DNA of 64,000 bases from NCBI GenBank assembly GCA_943789355.1, contig CALSTU010000004.1:186001-250000 (forward strand), read 5' to 3'. Origin of the DNA: UBA7430 sp002478765 (GTDB lineage: Bacteria > Bacteroidota > Bacteroidia > Flavobacteriales > UBA7430). Shown piece by piece: positions 28,782 through 37,613 of the stretch. The stretch's first letter is position 1. Every line of letters begins with the position of its first letter. Below the pieces are notes generated by a model that worked only from the letters and a program-made list of their open reading frames with translations, was not told the origin of the DNA and made no database searches. The position numbers and the translations under genes were made by a program.

Positions 28782-29256
28782 TTGAGGTTTCTATTTCAAA
28801 ATTTACTTGGGCATCGTTGGGGATGCGAGGAACAAGGCACCAAATGTCAAAAGAGTTATTCCTTTTACATAAACCATTTTGTGTTAAATGGATTTTGACC
28901 TCGTAATTTTCGTTGAGCTTATTGATTTGGTGGGTGACGGTAGGAAGATCACATCCTCCCACTGAAGAAATGTAGCCGATTAATGTGTGTTCCGTAAAAT
29001 CAATGGGCGGCAATTGATACGTGACACAATTAGGGTGTGGAGAGCGCTCTTCTATCAAAACTTGATATTCGGCATTGTTTCTAATAACGTGTTCACCCTC
29101 TAGTTTACTTCCTAAAATATTACACCCTATCGGTTCTGGTGTTTCACAAGGAATGGTTTCGCCTAAAAGTGTTTGGGGTGCTTCTTGTGCCTGCGCAAGC
29201 GCAAACAAGAAAAATAAAGACAAAAGGCTCTGATAAAATTTAAGTTTTAACAACAT
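28765..29256 (-). CDS. Small secreted PrcB-like protein, tandem copy 2
   Basis: This 163-residue paralogue has the same signal peptide as copy 3. Its 5' part is identical to copy 3 over 278 bp of DNA, then the copies diverge in the last third. The C-terminal part (LTQNGLCKRNNSFDIWCLVPRIPNDAQ) is instead closer to copy 1. Start and stop overlap the neighbours by one base in TAATG junctions. Confidence 0.65.
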   Translation of the reverse strand: MLLKLKFYQSLLSLFFLFALAQAQEAPQTLLGETIPCETPEPIGCNILGSKLEGEHVIRNNAEYQVLIEERSPHPNCVTYQLPPIDFTEHTLIGYISSVGGCDLPTVTHQINKLNENYEVKIHLTQNGLCKRNNSFDIWCLVPRIPNDAQVNFEIETSINSYY

Positions 29257-29272
29257 TAATAATATGAATTTA
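28995..29272. repeat. 278-bp perfect direct repeat, unit B
   Basis: Identical to 28504-28781. A third, more diverged copy of the coding part lies around 29485-29650, and the 60-bp signal-peptide section recurs with one mismatch at about 28198-28258 in the protease gene. Confidence 0.9.
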
Positions 29273-29735
29273 CTGAGGTTTCTATTTCAAAATTTACCTG
29301 GGCATGGGTGGGGATGCGAGGAACAAGGCACCAAATGTCAAAAGAGTTATTCCTTTCACATAAACCATTTTGTGTTAAATGGATTTTGACCTCATAATTT
29401 TCGTTGAGCTTATTGATTTGGTGGGTGACGGTAGGAAAATCACATCCCCCTACTGAAGAAATGTAGCCGATTAATGTATGTTCCGTAAAATCAATGGGCG
29501 GCAATTGATACGTGACACAATTAGGGTGTGGAGAGCGCTCTTCTATCAAGACTTGATATTCGGCATTGTTTCTAATAACGTGTTCGCCCTCTAGTTTACT
29601 TCCTAAAATTTTACACCGCATCGATTCTGGTGTTTCACAAGGAATGGTTTCGCCAGTAAAAACCTGGGGTTCTTGTGCGCATACCAATGTCGTACACAAA
29701 AAAAGTACTTGTACTAAATTTATTTTTTTCTTCAT
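29256..29735 (-). CDS. Small secreted PrcB-like protein, tandem copy 1
   Basis: This paralogue has a different signal peptide (KKKINLVQVLFLCTTLVCAQ) from the other two copies but the same mature domain (GETIPCETPESMRCKILGSK, LPPIDFTEHTLIGYISS). The start at 29735 is chosen because it begins the signal peptide; the frame is open to 29771. It is the first gene of the run that ends with the T9SS protease. The upstream tail-fibre-like gene ends 58 nt before it. Confidence 0.65.
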   Translation of the reverse strand: MKKKINLVQVLFLCTTLVCAQEPQVFTGETIPCETPESMRCKILGSKLEGEHVIRNNAEYQVLIEERSPHPNCVTYQLPPIDFTEHTLIGYISSVGGCDFPTVTHQINKLNENYEVKIHLTQNGLCERNNSFDIWCLVPRIPTHAQVNFEIETSVNSYY

Positions 29736-29793
29736 TATGGTTTGATTTTCTCTGATTTTAATCCGCGTCAAAGAGCAAAAAGCAGTTACAGGA

Positions 29794-30669
29794 CTACTTT
29801 TTCAACTCCACTATCTCCTCCTCCAAACGAATGATATGAAGTGTTAACTCTTCGATCTTTCGTAGAAGTAAATCGTCCATTTCACCTAGGTTGTAGCCGT
29901 TTTCTTTGAACTCAGCTGCGGAAGGCACTTCAGGCAGGTGTTTGTTTTCAAGAATAAATTGTTTGACCTCAGACAACGGTAATAAGTCGTACTCCTCTTC
30001 AAAGACGTAATCTGAACTTGGCACATCTCCGATTACCTTTATCTTCTCACAAAGTATACCACCCTTTACCATCAGTCGATGACCTTGGGTATCTCTTACG
30101 GAATTGTCGTAGGTTTCCCATACCCCCATGGTTACGGTGCCGTTTTTTTGAATCATAAGGGGAACACTCTGAACCTGACCCCTGCCATCATTTGTATTTC
30201 TGAAACTTAAATTCCCTTTAATATCGCAATAAGTATTGTAATAAGTTGAGGAATTAGCTATTGTAAAATATCCAGAATTTGAATCTTCTGTACCTAGCTT
30301 CAACGTATAATTACCATTGATAAGTACATGCCCATTAACATGTAACTTTTCCTGAGCTCGCGTTGTACCAATACCCACATTACCATACACATACAAACCT
30401 CGCGATGGCGGGGTTGCATTGTTCCCAACGGACAAACCTCCGTTACTTTTTAGGAGCAAACGGGTGCTGCCGTTTAATTGTACACGGAAAGCGTCTTGGT
30501 TACGGGCTGCATTGATGTGAAGTTTTGAATTCGGGTATGGTGTACCAATGCCTACCTTGGCATTCTTTGGAGTAAGGAGAACCTTTCCGGATCCTGACTC
30601 CCAATTTTGGGCGTAGGAAATCTGAAGCGCACCACAGGACATTAGTGCAAGTACTATGAATCTTTTCAT
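29794..30669 (-). CDS. Secreted tail-fibre-like protein with VGIGT repeats and C-terminal coiled coil
   Basis: This 291-residue protein has a signal peptide (FIVLALMSCGALQISYAQ), several short repeats of the type AKVGIGTPYPNSKLHI and GNVGIGTTRAQEKLHVNG, and a C-terminal segment LPEVPSAAEFKENGYNLGEMDDLLLRKIEELTLH that runs into a coiled coil. This is a common Bacteroidetes secreted fibre architecture resembling phage tail fibres, where VGIGT units form a beta-helix and the coiled coil trimerises the chain. The role is probably structural; there are no phage genes nearby. Confidence 0.75.
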   Translation of the reverse strand: MKRFIVLALMSCGALQISYAQNWESGSGKVLLTPKNAKVGIGTPYPNSKLHINAARNQDAFRVQLNGSTRLLLKSNGGLSVGNNATPPSRGLYVYGNVGIGTTRAQEKLHVNGHVLINGNYTLKLGTEDSNSGYFTIANSSTYYNTYCDIKGNLSFRNTNDGRGQVQSVPLMIQKNGTVTMGVWETYDNSVRDTQGHRLMVKGGILCEKIKVIGDVPSSDYVFEEEYDLLPLSEVKQFILENKHLPEVPSAAEFKENGYNLGEMDDLLLRKIEELTLHIIRLEEEIVELKK

Positions 30670-30751
30670 GTCTTAGAACTTTTAATTTGGCTAAATCAGT
30701 AAAATTATAACCACAATACTACATAAGTGTTTTTATATATAAAATGGGTGG

Positions 30752-30783
30752 TTTCACTCATATTTTATTTTATATGAGTGGAA
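30752..30783. repeat. Inverted repeat in divergent intergenic region
   Basis: Two 12-nt arms (TTTCACTCATAT and ATATGAGTGGAA) pair with one wobble around an 8-nt AT loop. A related TCACTC follows at once. The region 30670-30961 lies between divergent genes, so this may be an operator rather than a terminator. Nothing else was recognised in this 290-bp gap. Confidence 0.5.
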
Positions 30784-30961
30784 TCACTCTTACGTAAGGT
30801 CTTGGTTGAACGTTCTCGAAATCCAGAAAGAATAATTGTAGGCTGTTTCCTTGTCTTTTTATTATTTAAACTACTTTTAACAGAACAAGCGCTCGTTAAA
30901 TTTTAATGAGGTGCGACTATTTATATGACTCTATTTTTAATTTTATAATCATTTCTTGCTA

Positions 30962-31825
30962 ATGAAAACCTGGATAAAAAATGCTTTGAAGGAAGCGTTT
31001 CTAATCATAAAGATGAGAAATCGCTTCAGTCCGTCGGTACAAATAAGTCAACGAAAAATGTACCTCTACTACAAAGAACTCCTAAAGAAAAAGGCGCTTC
31101 CTGAGATCCGTGAGACGGGATATCGGGTTTTTTCCCAATTCGAAGAAGACGGAAAGTTGTTGTTTATCTTCTCAATTCTTGGAATGGATAACAAAGTGTT
31201 CGTCGAAATTGGCTCCGATGACGGTGTCAACAGTAACTCTGCCAATTTGTATTTTAATTTTGGGTGGAGGGGATTATTCATTGATGCGAATTCTAAAAGT
31301 ATAAAACGAGGGCTTAAGTTCTTTAGTAAATATCCCCACCCTTGGTTTTACCAGCCCACCTTTGTATGTGCTAAAGTTACTCGAGAGAACGTGAACGATT
31401 TGATTCGAGAAAATGGCTTTGGCGGAGAAGTTGGATTATTGTCAATTGATATTGATGGCAACGACTATTGGATTTGGGATGCTCTAGATGTAATCGACCC
31501 TAAAGTAGTCGTTATTGAAACGCACAACGAATTCGGTTTAAGCGACCTTGTTGTACCCTATGATGCAGATTACTCATTCCCTGGCAAGCATCCTGTTTAT
31601 CACGGAGCATCTCCTGTTGCCATGAATAAACTTGCAAAGAAAAAAGGGTACCGGTTGGTGGGTGCCAACGAGTTGGGCTTTAATTTCATCTTTGTGAAGA
31701 ATGGATTGGCAGAAAATGAATTGCCCGAAGTATCGGTTGAATCGGTATTAACCCACCCTTCTGTAAAGCAAGGGTACGAATCCTTCGAACCAATAAAGGA
31801 TTGGCTCTATGAAACTCCGGATTGA
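30962..31825 (+). CDS. FkbM-like methyltransferase domain protein
   Basis: The roughly 287-residue protein has a Rossmann-type segment KVFVEIGSDDGVNSNSANLYF and LSIDIDGNDYWIWDAL, followed by PKVVVIETHNEFG, close to FkbM-type and related SAM-dependent methyltransferases found in polysaccharide clusters. The reaction is uncertain. The ATG at 30962 is preferred to a TTG six bases upstream. The glycosyltransferase gene follows 63 nt later. Confidence 0.6.
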   Translation: MKTWIKNALKEAFLIIKMRNRFSPSVQISQRKMYLYYKELLKKKALPEIRETGYRVFSQFEEDGKLLFIFSILGMDNKVFVEIGSDDGVNSNSANLYFNFGWRGLFIDANSKSIKRGLKFFSKYPHPWFYQPTFVCAKVTRENVNDLIRENGFGGEVGLLSIDIDGNDYWIWDALDVIDPKVVVIETHNEFGLSDLVVPYDADYSFPGKHPVYHGASPVAMNKLAKKKGYRLVGANELGFNFIFVKNGLAENELPEVSVESVLTHPSVKQGYESFEPIKDWLYETPD

Positions 31826-31888
31826 AATGAATTTCTCAAATGAGTTTGCATTTAATTTTCTATTTGAAATAGAATACTGATAAATAGT

Positions 31889-33349
31889 ATGAAGAACATC
31901 CATTTAAAAGATACCCGAATCCTCACGCCTATCCTTCTCGTAGTTGCCAACTTGTTGGTTAAGGGGTTTTATTTAACAAGCCAACACATCGCAGGAGATG
32001 AACCTTTTAGCATCTATCATGCACAGATGGATCTCTCGTCTATCTGCAAGCTACTGTCCACAGGAAATAATCCGCCGCTTTATGAAATGCTCTTGCATTT
32101 CTGGATAGACCTTTTCGGAATTTCGCCACTCAGCGTTCGATTTCCATCGCTGCTGTTCAGTACCCTTACGGTCTTTTTTATCTATAGGATAGGACTCAAG
32201 CAGTTTAGTGCTAGAGTGGGTCTTTACGCGGGTGTTTTTTTTATCTTTTCGAATTACCACATCTTATTTGCTCATGAAGCACGTGCCTATGCATTGGTCG
32301 GAATGCTCAGTTCAATTTCTATGTTTTACTTTTTGGAACTTTTCAGAGAGGCTGGTCGTTCAAAAAAGAGCGCGTTCTTGTTTGTGCTCCTTTCAAATGT
32401 AGCCTTGATTTACACCCACTATTTTGGGTTTTTTATCCTCATCATTCAAGTGGTTCTGGTTCTTACAGATAAGGTCTCAAGAGAAAAGTACTGGAAGCAT
32501 GTCCTTCTGGGAATAGGCATAATTGCGCTGTTTTATCTGCCTAATATTGAAGTGGTCCTGATGCGATTTATCGACTCCTCTTCAAGCGGAACCTGGTTGG
32601 CTCCTCCCAACAAAAGAAGCCTGTACAACATGATCATCAGCTTCAGTAATACGGCCCTGAACGCCGATGTTACTATTCTTGTGTTTTTCCTGTCGGCTGT
32701 GCTGTTTTTCTTCAGGAAAAAGAAAATCAAACGGGCCGAAAAAACGCTTTTGGTCTGGGTGGTGTTTTCTTTCTTTTTTATGTTCTTCGTTTCGTTTAAA
32801 GTTCCTATGTTCCTCGATAGGTATTTGATGTTCTTGTCTGTTGGGTTCTGCATCTTACTGGCCCTTGCCTCCGATGCTTTGTTTCAAAAACGCCCGTATA
32901 AATACATCCTACCCCTGCTGCTATGTATCATGTACATGTACAGCAGCAAACCGAATGTCTCCAACAACAGAAATACCAAAGACACGGTTGAAAAAATCAA
33001 AAGTATGATGACCGAGGAGACTGTCGTTTATTTTTGTCCGCCCTGGTTTGATCATAATTTCCTTTACTATTACGACAGCAGTTTATTTAGGGATGTAGAC
33101 CCCGACAAGCAGAAGAAAAAAATGCATTCGCTGTTGAAAAAAGAAAACATTTACCCCATCTACAATAAAAACGGTCTTCACAGCGAACTCATTAAAGAAT
33201 CTGATAAGGTTATTTACTTGGATGCAGGTGCGGATTTTGGAGTTCCAAACAACCAAATCATCCAACAACTAGAAAGTGAGTGCACACTCGTTGAGAAACA
33301 CGAGTATCACCAAATATTTAACATTCGGGTGTTTGAACCTAATCGATAG
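31889..33349 (+). CDS. Glycosyltransferase family 39-like integral membrane protein
   Basis: This 486-residue protein has about ten to twelve membrane helices. The first luminal loop carries HIAGDEPFSIYHA, whose acidic DE pair corresponds to the catalytic motif of PMT/ArnT-like (GT-C) glycosyltransferases, and ARVGLYAGVFFIFSNYHILFAHEARAYAL is typical of the family. It probably moves a sugar from a polyprenyl-phosphate donor on the periplasmic side. A hydrophilic C-terminal domain of about 120 residues follows. The acceptor is unknown. Confidence 0.82.
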   Translation: MKNIHLKDTRILTPILLVVANLLVKGFYLTSQHIAGDEPFSIYHAQMDLSSICKLLSTGNNPPLYEMLLHFWIDLFGISPLSVRFPSLLFSTLTVFFIYRIGLKQFSARVGLYAGVFFIFSNYHILFAHEARAYALVGMLSSISMFYFLELFREAGRSKKSAFLFVLLSNVALIYTHYFGFFILIIQVVLVLTDKVSREKYWKHVLLGIGIIALFYLPNIEVVLMRFIDSSSSGTWLAPPNKRSLYNMIISFSNTALNADVTILVFFLSAVLFFFRKKKIKRAEKTLLVWVVFSFFFMFFVSFKVPMFLDRYLMFLSVGFCILLALASDALFQKRPYKYILPLLLCIMYMYSSKPNVSNNRNTKDTVEKIKSMMTEETVVYFCPPWFDHNFLYYYDSSLFRDVDPDKQKKKMHSLLKKENIYPIYNKNGLHSELIKESDKVIYLDAGADFGVPNNQIIQQLESECTLVEKHEYHQIFNIRVFEPNR

Positions 33350-33373
33350 GACGGGCAGATAAATTGGAATCAT

Positions 33374-33802
33374 TCAATCCTCATCCCCAAAGTCATAAGG
33401 AAGGTCTTCATCCAACCAGGCATCAATCTCTTTGAAGTTCTCAATTTCTCTTCGATCGCGTTTGGTGGGTCGTCCGAGTCCGCGATCGCGGTCTTCACCC
33501 GAAAGTCTTCTGTGGTGGAAGGCTCTAAATTTTTCTCGCTCCTCATTAGGCGTTAAGTCTTCGTAACAATCTTTGGCAATGGAATAAGCCACTCTACTTT
33601 TGAGAATTTCTAAGATTTTAAATTGCAGTTTTAATCCGTTTTTATCCACGGAAACCAATTCTCCTACAATAACAGAACGCGCAGGTTTGCACTTGCCTCC
33701 GTTCACTTTTACCTTTCCCGATTTACAAGCCTGCGTAGCCCTACTTCTGGATTTAAAGATTCGCACCGTCCAAAGCCATTTGTCAATTCTCGTTTTCTCC
33801 AT
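33374..33802 (-). CDS. S4-domain RNA-binding protein, Hsp15-like
   Basis: An S4 domain at the N-terminus (MEKTRIDKWLWTVRIFKSRS, then ACKSGKVKVNGGKCKPARSV) is followed by a basic and acidic tail. This is the Hsp15 (HslR) architecture; the E. coli protein recycles 50S subunits that carry stalled nascent chains. The start overlaps the uvrC end by 20 nt. Confidence 0.88.
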   Translation of the reverse strand: MEKTRIDKWLWTVRIFKSRSRATQACKSGKVKVNGGKCKPARSVIVGELVSVDKNGLKLQFKILEILKSRVAYSIAKDCYEDLTPNEEREKFRAFHHRRLSGEDRDRGLGRPTKRDRREIENFKEIDAWLDEDLPYDFGDED

Positions 33803-35603
33803 CTTTAAAATAACTGTTCAACTTTTGTGCCTTGCTCGTACCCAAAATCTCCGTGAGCTCTTTTACATTGGCTTCTTTAATCCGTTTGAAGGATTTGAAT
33901 TGCTTCAACAGTTCGGCTTTGGACTTAGGCCCTATTCCCGGAATATCATCCAAGGCCGAATGCAAGCTCGATTTACTTCGCTTGTTCCGGTGATGCGCCA
34001 AACTGAAGCGGTGCGCTTCATTACGAAGGTGTTGTATCAATTTTAAAGATTCCGAACGCTTGTCAATGTACAGAGGAACCGAGTCTCCTGGAAAGTAAAT
34101 TTCTTCGAGCCGTTTTGCGATACCAACAATCGCAATCTGCCCTCGAAGTTCTAATTTATCCAGCGCCTTCATGGATGAGCTAAGCTGCCCCTTTCCGCCA
34201 TCAATAATGATGAGTTGAGGAAAGGGTTCGTTCTGTTCTTTCAACCTTTTGTACCTGCGATACACCGCCTCCTCCATGGAGGCGTAGTCATCGGGGCCAT
34301 CTACGGTTTTGATGTTGAAGTGCCTGTAATCCTTTTTGCTGGGTTTTGCATTTTTGAAAACCACACAGGCCGATGCTGGGTTCGTTCCTTGAATGTTGGA
34401 GTTGTCAAAACATTCGATTTGAACGGGTAATTCCGACAGCCTTAAGTCTTTCTTTACTTGTTCTAAAATTCGCTTGCTATGACGCTCAGGGTCAATAATA
34501 CTAAGTGTTTTTAGCTTTTCCTGCCGCATGTACTTGGCATTTCGAAGTGACAAGTCAATTAGTGCTTTTTTATCACCTCGCTGAGGAATGTGCAACTTCA
34601 CTTCTTCTTTCCAGGGGCTGGTGAGGGTTTTATTGAGCAAAATCTCTTTGGCTGTGGATTGAAATTTTGCTCGGATATTCATCATGGACATCGTCAATAA
34701 ATCTTCGTCTGTTTCATCGAGCTTTTTCTTGATCTCTAGATTGTGCGATTGTATGATGGCTCCTTTGACAACTTTAAAGTAGTTGATATAAGCCGAATCG
34801 GTGTCAGAAAATATGGTGATGACGTCCACATGATCTATGGTAGGGCTTACCACGGTAGATTTGGATTGATAGTGTTCCAAAGCGTCCAACTTCTCTTTGA
34901 TTTCTTGAGCATCCTCAAATTCCAAAGCCGCAGCGTGTTCTTGCATCTTTTGCTTCAAAGGTTGTATGATGCTGCGTGTGTTTCCTTTTAAGATGCTACG
35001 GATTTCAGAAATCGTTTGTTGATAATCTTCTTCAGTCTGGTAGGCTTCGCAGGGTCCTAAGCACTTTTTAATGTGGTAATCTAAGCATACCTTGAACTTT
35101 TGATTTTCAATATTTTGCTCACTGAGATTAAAGGTACACGAACGCAGCTGATACAATTGGTTGATCAATTCCAAAAGCACCCGAATGGCCTTTGAAGAAA
35201 CGTATGGACCAAAATACTCCGAACCGTCTTTGATGACTTTTCTCGTGGAAAAGACACGTGGAAACCGTTCTTTTTTGATGCATATCCAGGGGTATGTTTT
35301 GTCGTCCTTGAGCAATACATTGTACCGAGGTTGAAGCTTTTTGATGAGGTTGTTTTCCAGCAATAAGGCATCCACTTCGCTTTCAACCAAAATGTATTCG
35401 ATACGTTCTATCTTTTTAACCAAAACACGAGTTTTGGCGTAATCCGTATGGTCTTTGTGGAAATAAGAAGAAACACGTCGTTTGAGATTCTTTGCTTTCC
35501 CTACATAAAGTATGGCATCTTGTTTGTCGAAGAATTGATAAACACCCGGACCCAAAGGAAGGGTCTTTAAAAACTGAGCGATATGTTCTTTAACAACGGG
35601 CAT
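33783..35603 (-). CDS. uvrC: Excinuclease ABC subunit C
   Basis: This 606-residue nuclease has the N-terminal GIY-YIG domain (GVYQFFDKQDAILYVGKAKNLKRRV), a UVR motif region (about 200-235), the RNase H-like C-terminal nuclease (IECFDNSNIQGTNPAS, IIDGGKGQLSS) and a final helix-hairpin-helix (LDDIPGIGPKSKAELLKQF). It makes both incisions in nucleotide excision repair. A TAnnTTTG element ends only 4 nt before the ATG. Confidence 0.97.
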   Translation of the reverse strand: MPVVKEHIAQFLKTLPLGPGVYQFFDKQDAILYVGKAKNLKRRVSSYFHKDHTDYAKTRVLVKKIERIEYILVESEVDALLLENNLIKKLQPRYNVLLKDDKTYPWICIKKERFPRVFSTRKVIKDGSEYFGPYVSSKAIRVLLELINQLYQLRSCTFNLSEQNIENQKFKVCLDYHIKKCLGPCEAYQTEEDYQQTISEIRSILKGNTRSIIQPLKQKMQEHAAALEFEDAQEIKEKLDALEHYQSKSTVVSPTIDHVDVITIFSDTDSAYINYFKVVKGAIIQSHNLEIKKKLDETDEDLLTMSMMNIRAKFQSTAKEILLNKTLTSPWKEEVKLHIPQRGDKKALIDLSLRNAKYMRQEKLKTLSIIDPERHSKRILEQVKKDLRLSELPVQIECFDNSNIQGTNPASACVVFKNAKPSKKDYRHFNIKTVDGPDDYASMEEAVYRRYKRLKEQNEPFPQLIIIDGGKGQLSSSMKALDKLELRGQIAIVGIAKRLEEIYFPGDSVPLYIDKRSESLKLIQHLRNEAHRFSLAHHRNKRSKSSLHSALDDIPGIGPKSKAELLKQFKSFKRIKEANVKELTEILGTSKAQKLNSYFKDGENEN

Positions 35604-35607
35604 AACT

Positions 35608-35615
35608 CAAATGTA
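35608..35615 (-). promoter_or_regulatory. -7 element abutting the uvrC start
   Basis: TACATTTG on the minus strand, followed by AGTT and then the ATG at 35603. Transcription would begin at or very near the start codon, giving a leaderless or nearly leaderless mRNA. Confidence 0.5.
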
Positions 35616-35708
35616 AGGAAAGTAACATTGATTCATCATCAACTTGAAACTTTTTGAGCAAAGAAGGAGGCCTACACTCAAAAACACGGTATCAATTCCG
35701 GAATAAAA

Positions 35709-36512
35709 TCAATTCCAAAATTCCCGCTTTTTATTGCGCTCTGTTTTCAATTTAAGGTAATCTTCATTAGGTACTTTAAGGAAAGAAGGGTGCTGCTCGA
35801 TGGCAAACTCCAATTGCTCTACAATTTTATCAATGGAATCGTTTTCATAATCAATTTCCAAGGGGGCTTTGATGACCATAGACTGTAAAATCCCCTTTTT
35901 CTTAATGAACAATCCTTTCTTATCAAAAGACCTTCTGAAACCGTCTATCACAATGGGAACTACAAGAGGTTTGTATTTTTTTATGATGTGAGCCGTCCCT
36001 TTTCGAATGGGATTGAATGCTTTTGTGGTTCCTTGAGGAAAAGTAACCACCCAACCGTCGTCTAAGGCCGTTCCAATGTTGCTGATGTCTTTCATGTCTA
36101 CCTGTCGATTGATCGACTCGCCAGCCGCACGCCAAGTTCTTGTTATAGTAACAGCTCCAACGTAAGACATTACTTTGGGGAGAAACCCCGACTTCATCGT
36201 CTCTGCTGCTGCTACATAATAGAGGTTCGTTTTGGGAGACCACAAATAACCCACATTCTTAATGCTGTCAATCCGCCCCTTTAACGAAGCATTAAATACA
36301 TGATACATCGCTGCTACATCTGCAAAGTAGGTTTGATGATTGGAAACAAAAAGGACGTGTTTATCTTCAAGCTCTCGGATGATTTCAGAACCTTCAATCT
36401 TCAAACTGTTAAAGCTGTGGTAGCGTCGGTGCGAAAGAACTCCTAGGAGTTGAATCAACCAGCGCTTTAAAAAAATAAAATGTCCAAAAGGATCTTTTTT
36501 GAAAAGCCCCAT
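35709..36512 (-). CDS. 1-acyl-sn-glycerol-3-phosphate acyltransferase family protein (PlsC-like)
   Basis: This 267-residue protein has the acyltransferase catalytic block VSNHQTYFADVAAMY and the later FPQGTTKAFNPIRKG block. The first motif has five residues between His and Asp rather than the usual four. It has a hydrophobic N-terminal segment and should act at the inner membrane in phospholipid or lipid A-related acylation. It lies 15 nt downstream of asd. Confidence 0.8.
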   Translation of the reverse strand: MGLFKKDPFGHFIFLKRWLIQLLGVLSHRRYHSFNSLKIEGSEIIRELEDKHVLFVSNHQTYFADVAAMYHVFNASLKGRIDSIKNVGYLWSPKTNLYYVAAAETMKSGFLPKVMSYVGAVTITRTWRAAGESINRQVDMKDISNIGTALDDGWVVTFPQGTTKAFNPIRKGTAHIIKKYKPLVVPIVIDGFRRSFDKKGLFIKKKGILQSMVIKAPLEIDYENDSIDKIVEQLEFAIEQHPSFLKVPNEDYLKLKTERNKKREFWN

Positions 36513-36527
36513 AGTTATGAAAACGTT

Positions 36528-37517
36528 CTACAATAGCGATTGCTCGATAAGTTTCTCAGCTACCTGAACGGCATTCGTCGCAGCGCCTTTACGTAAATTA
36601 TCAGCGACAATCCACATGTTTAATGTGTTTGGAAGTGACTCATCTCTTCGTAATCTTCCAACAAATACGTCATTCTTAGCCTCTGCATACTTGGGCATCG
36701 GGTAGGTGTTTGTATCGGTATTGTCTTGAAGTACAAGGCCTTCTGTTTCACTGATTGCTTTTCGAACCTCAGCCATATCGAAGTCCTTTTTGAAGGTTAC
36801 GTTTACACTTTCTGAGTGTCCGCCCATAACCGGTACCCGTACAGCTGTAGCTGTAATTCCTATAGAGTCGTCACCCAGAATTTTACGAGTCTCATTAACC
36901 AATTTCATTTCTTCTTTGGTGTATCCAGATTCTAGGAAATCATCGCAGTGCGGGAGGCAATTTCTGTAAATAGGGTAGGGATACGCCATTTCTCCCTCAA
37001 CACCTTCTTCTTCATTTTCTAACTGCTTCATTGCTTTGACACCTGTTCCGGTAATCGATTGGTAGGTAGAGATGATCACGCGCTCTAGGCCGTATAGCTC
37101 ATGAAGGGGAGCTAACGCCAAAACAAGCTGTATGGTTGAACAGTTTGGGTTGGCTATAATTTTATCTTCAGCTGTTAATTCTCCAGCGTTAATTTCAGGC
37201 ACAATCAATTTGTAGTCGGGCTTCATTCTCCATGCCGAAGAATTATCCACCACGGTAGTACCCACTTCTGCAAACTTTGGAGCCCACTCTAGAGAGGTGG
37301 AACCTCCAGCTGAAAATAAGGCTAAGTCAGGTTTTTCGGCGACCGCTTGCGCAAGGCTGCGCACCTTATAATCTTTACCTTGGTATGAGATTAGCTTTCC
37401 GACTGATCTCTCAGATGCTACAGGTATCAATTCAGTGACAGGAAATTGACGTTCCGCCAATACCTTTAACATGACATTTCCCACCATTCCAGTGGCACCA
37501 ACAACAGCTACTTTCAT
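36528..37517 (-). CDS. asd: Aspartate-semialdehyde dehydrogenase
   Basis: The 329-residue enzyme has the NADP motif VGATGMVGNVML, the catalytic cysteine in IANPNCSTIQLV, and the basic RVPVMGGHSESV segment with the active-site histidine. It makes aspartate semialdehyde for homoserine, threonine, methionine and diaminopimelate. The gene sits next to the methionine operon but is separated from metF by about 96 nt, so it may have its own promoter. Confidence 0.96.
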   Translation of the reverse strand: MKVAVVGATGMVGNVMLKVLAERQFPVTELIPVASERSVGKLISYQGKDYKVRSLAQAVAEKPDLALFSAGGSTSLEWAPKFAEVGTTVVDNSSAWRMKPDYKLIVPEINAGELTAEDKIIANPNCSTIQLVLALAPLHELYGLERVIISTYQSITGTGVKAMKQLENEEEGVEGEMAYPYPIYRNCLPHCDDFLESGYTKEEMKLVNETRKILGDDSIGITATAVRVPVMGGHSESVNVTFKKDFDMAEVRKAISETEGLVLQDNTDTNTYPMPKYAEAKNDVFVGRLRRDESLPNTLNMWIVADNLRKGAATNAVQVAEKLIEQSLL

Positions 37518-37613
37518 TTTTTCTTTTTTTATTGTGTAGGGTTCTTTCCGTTTGTTTTTTTGCAGTTTTCACTTAAAAAACGCCACAAAGATACGCATTA
37601 TGCTTGATTTAGC

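Noticed and set aside
29794..30669. Phage tail fibre as sign of a prophage
   Set aside because: The protein has a signal peptide and no phage genes surround it; VGIGT-repeat proteins are common secreted proteins in Bacteroidetes.
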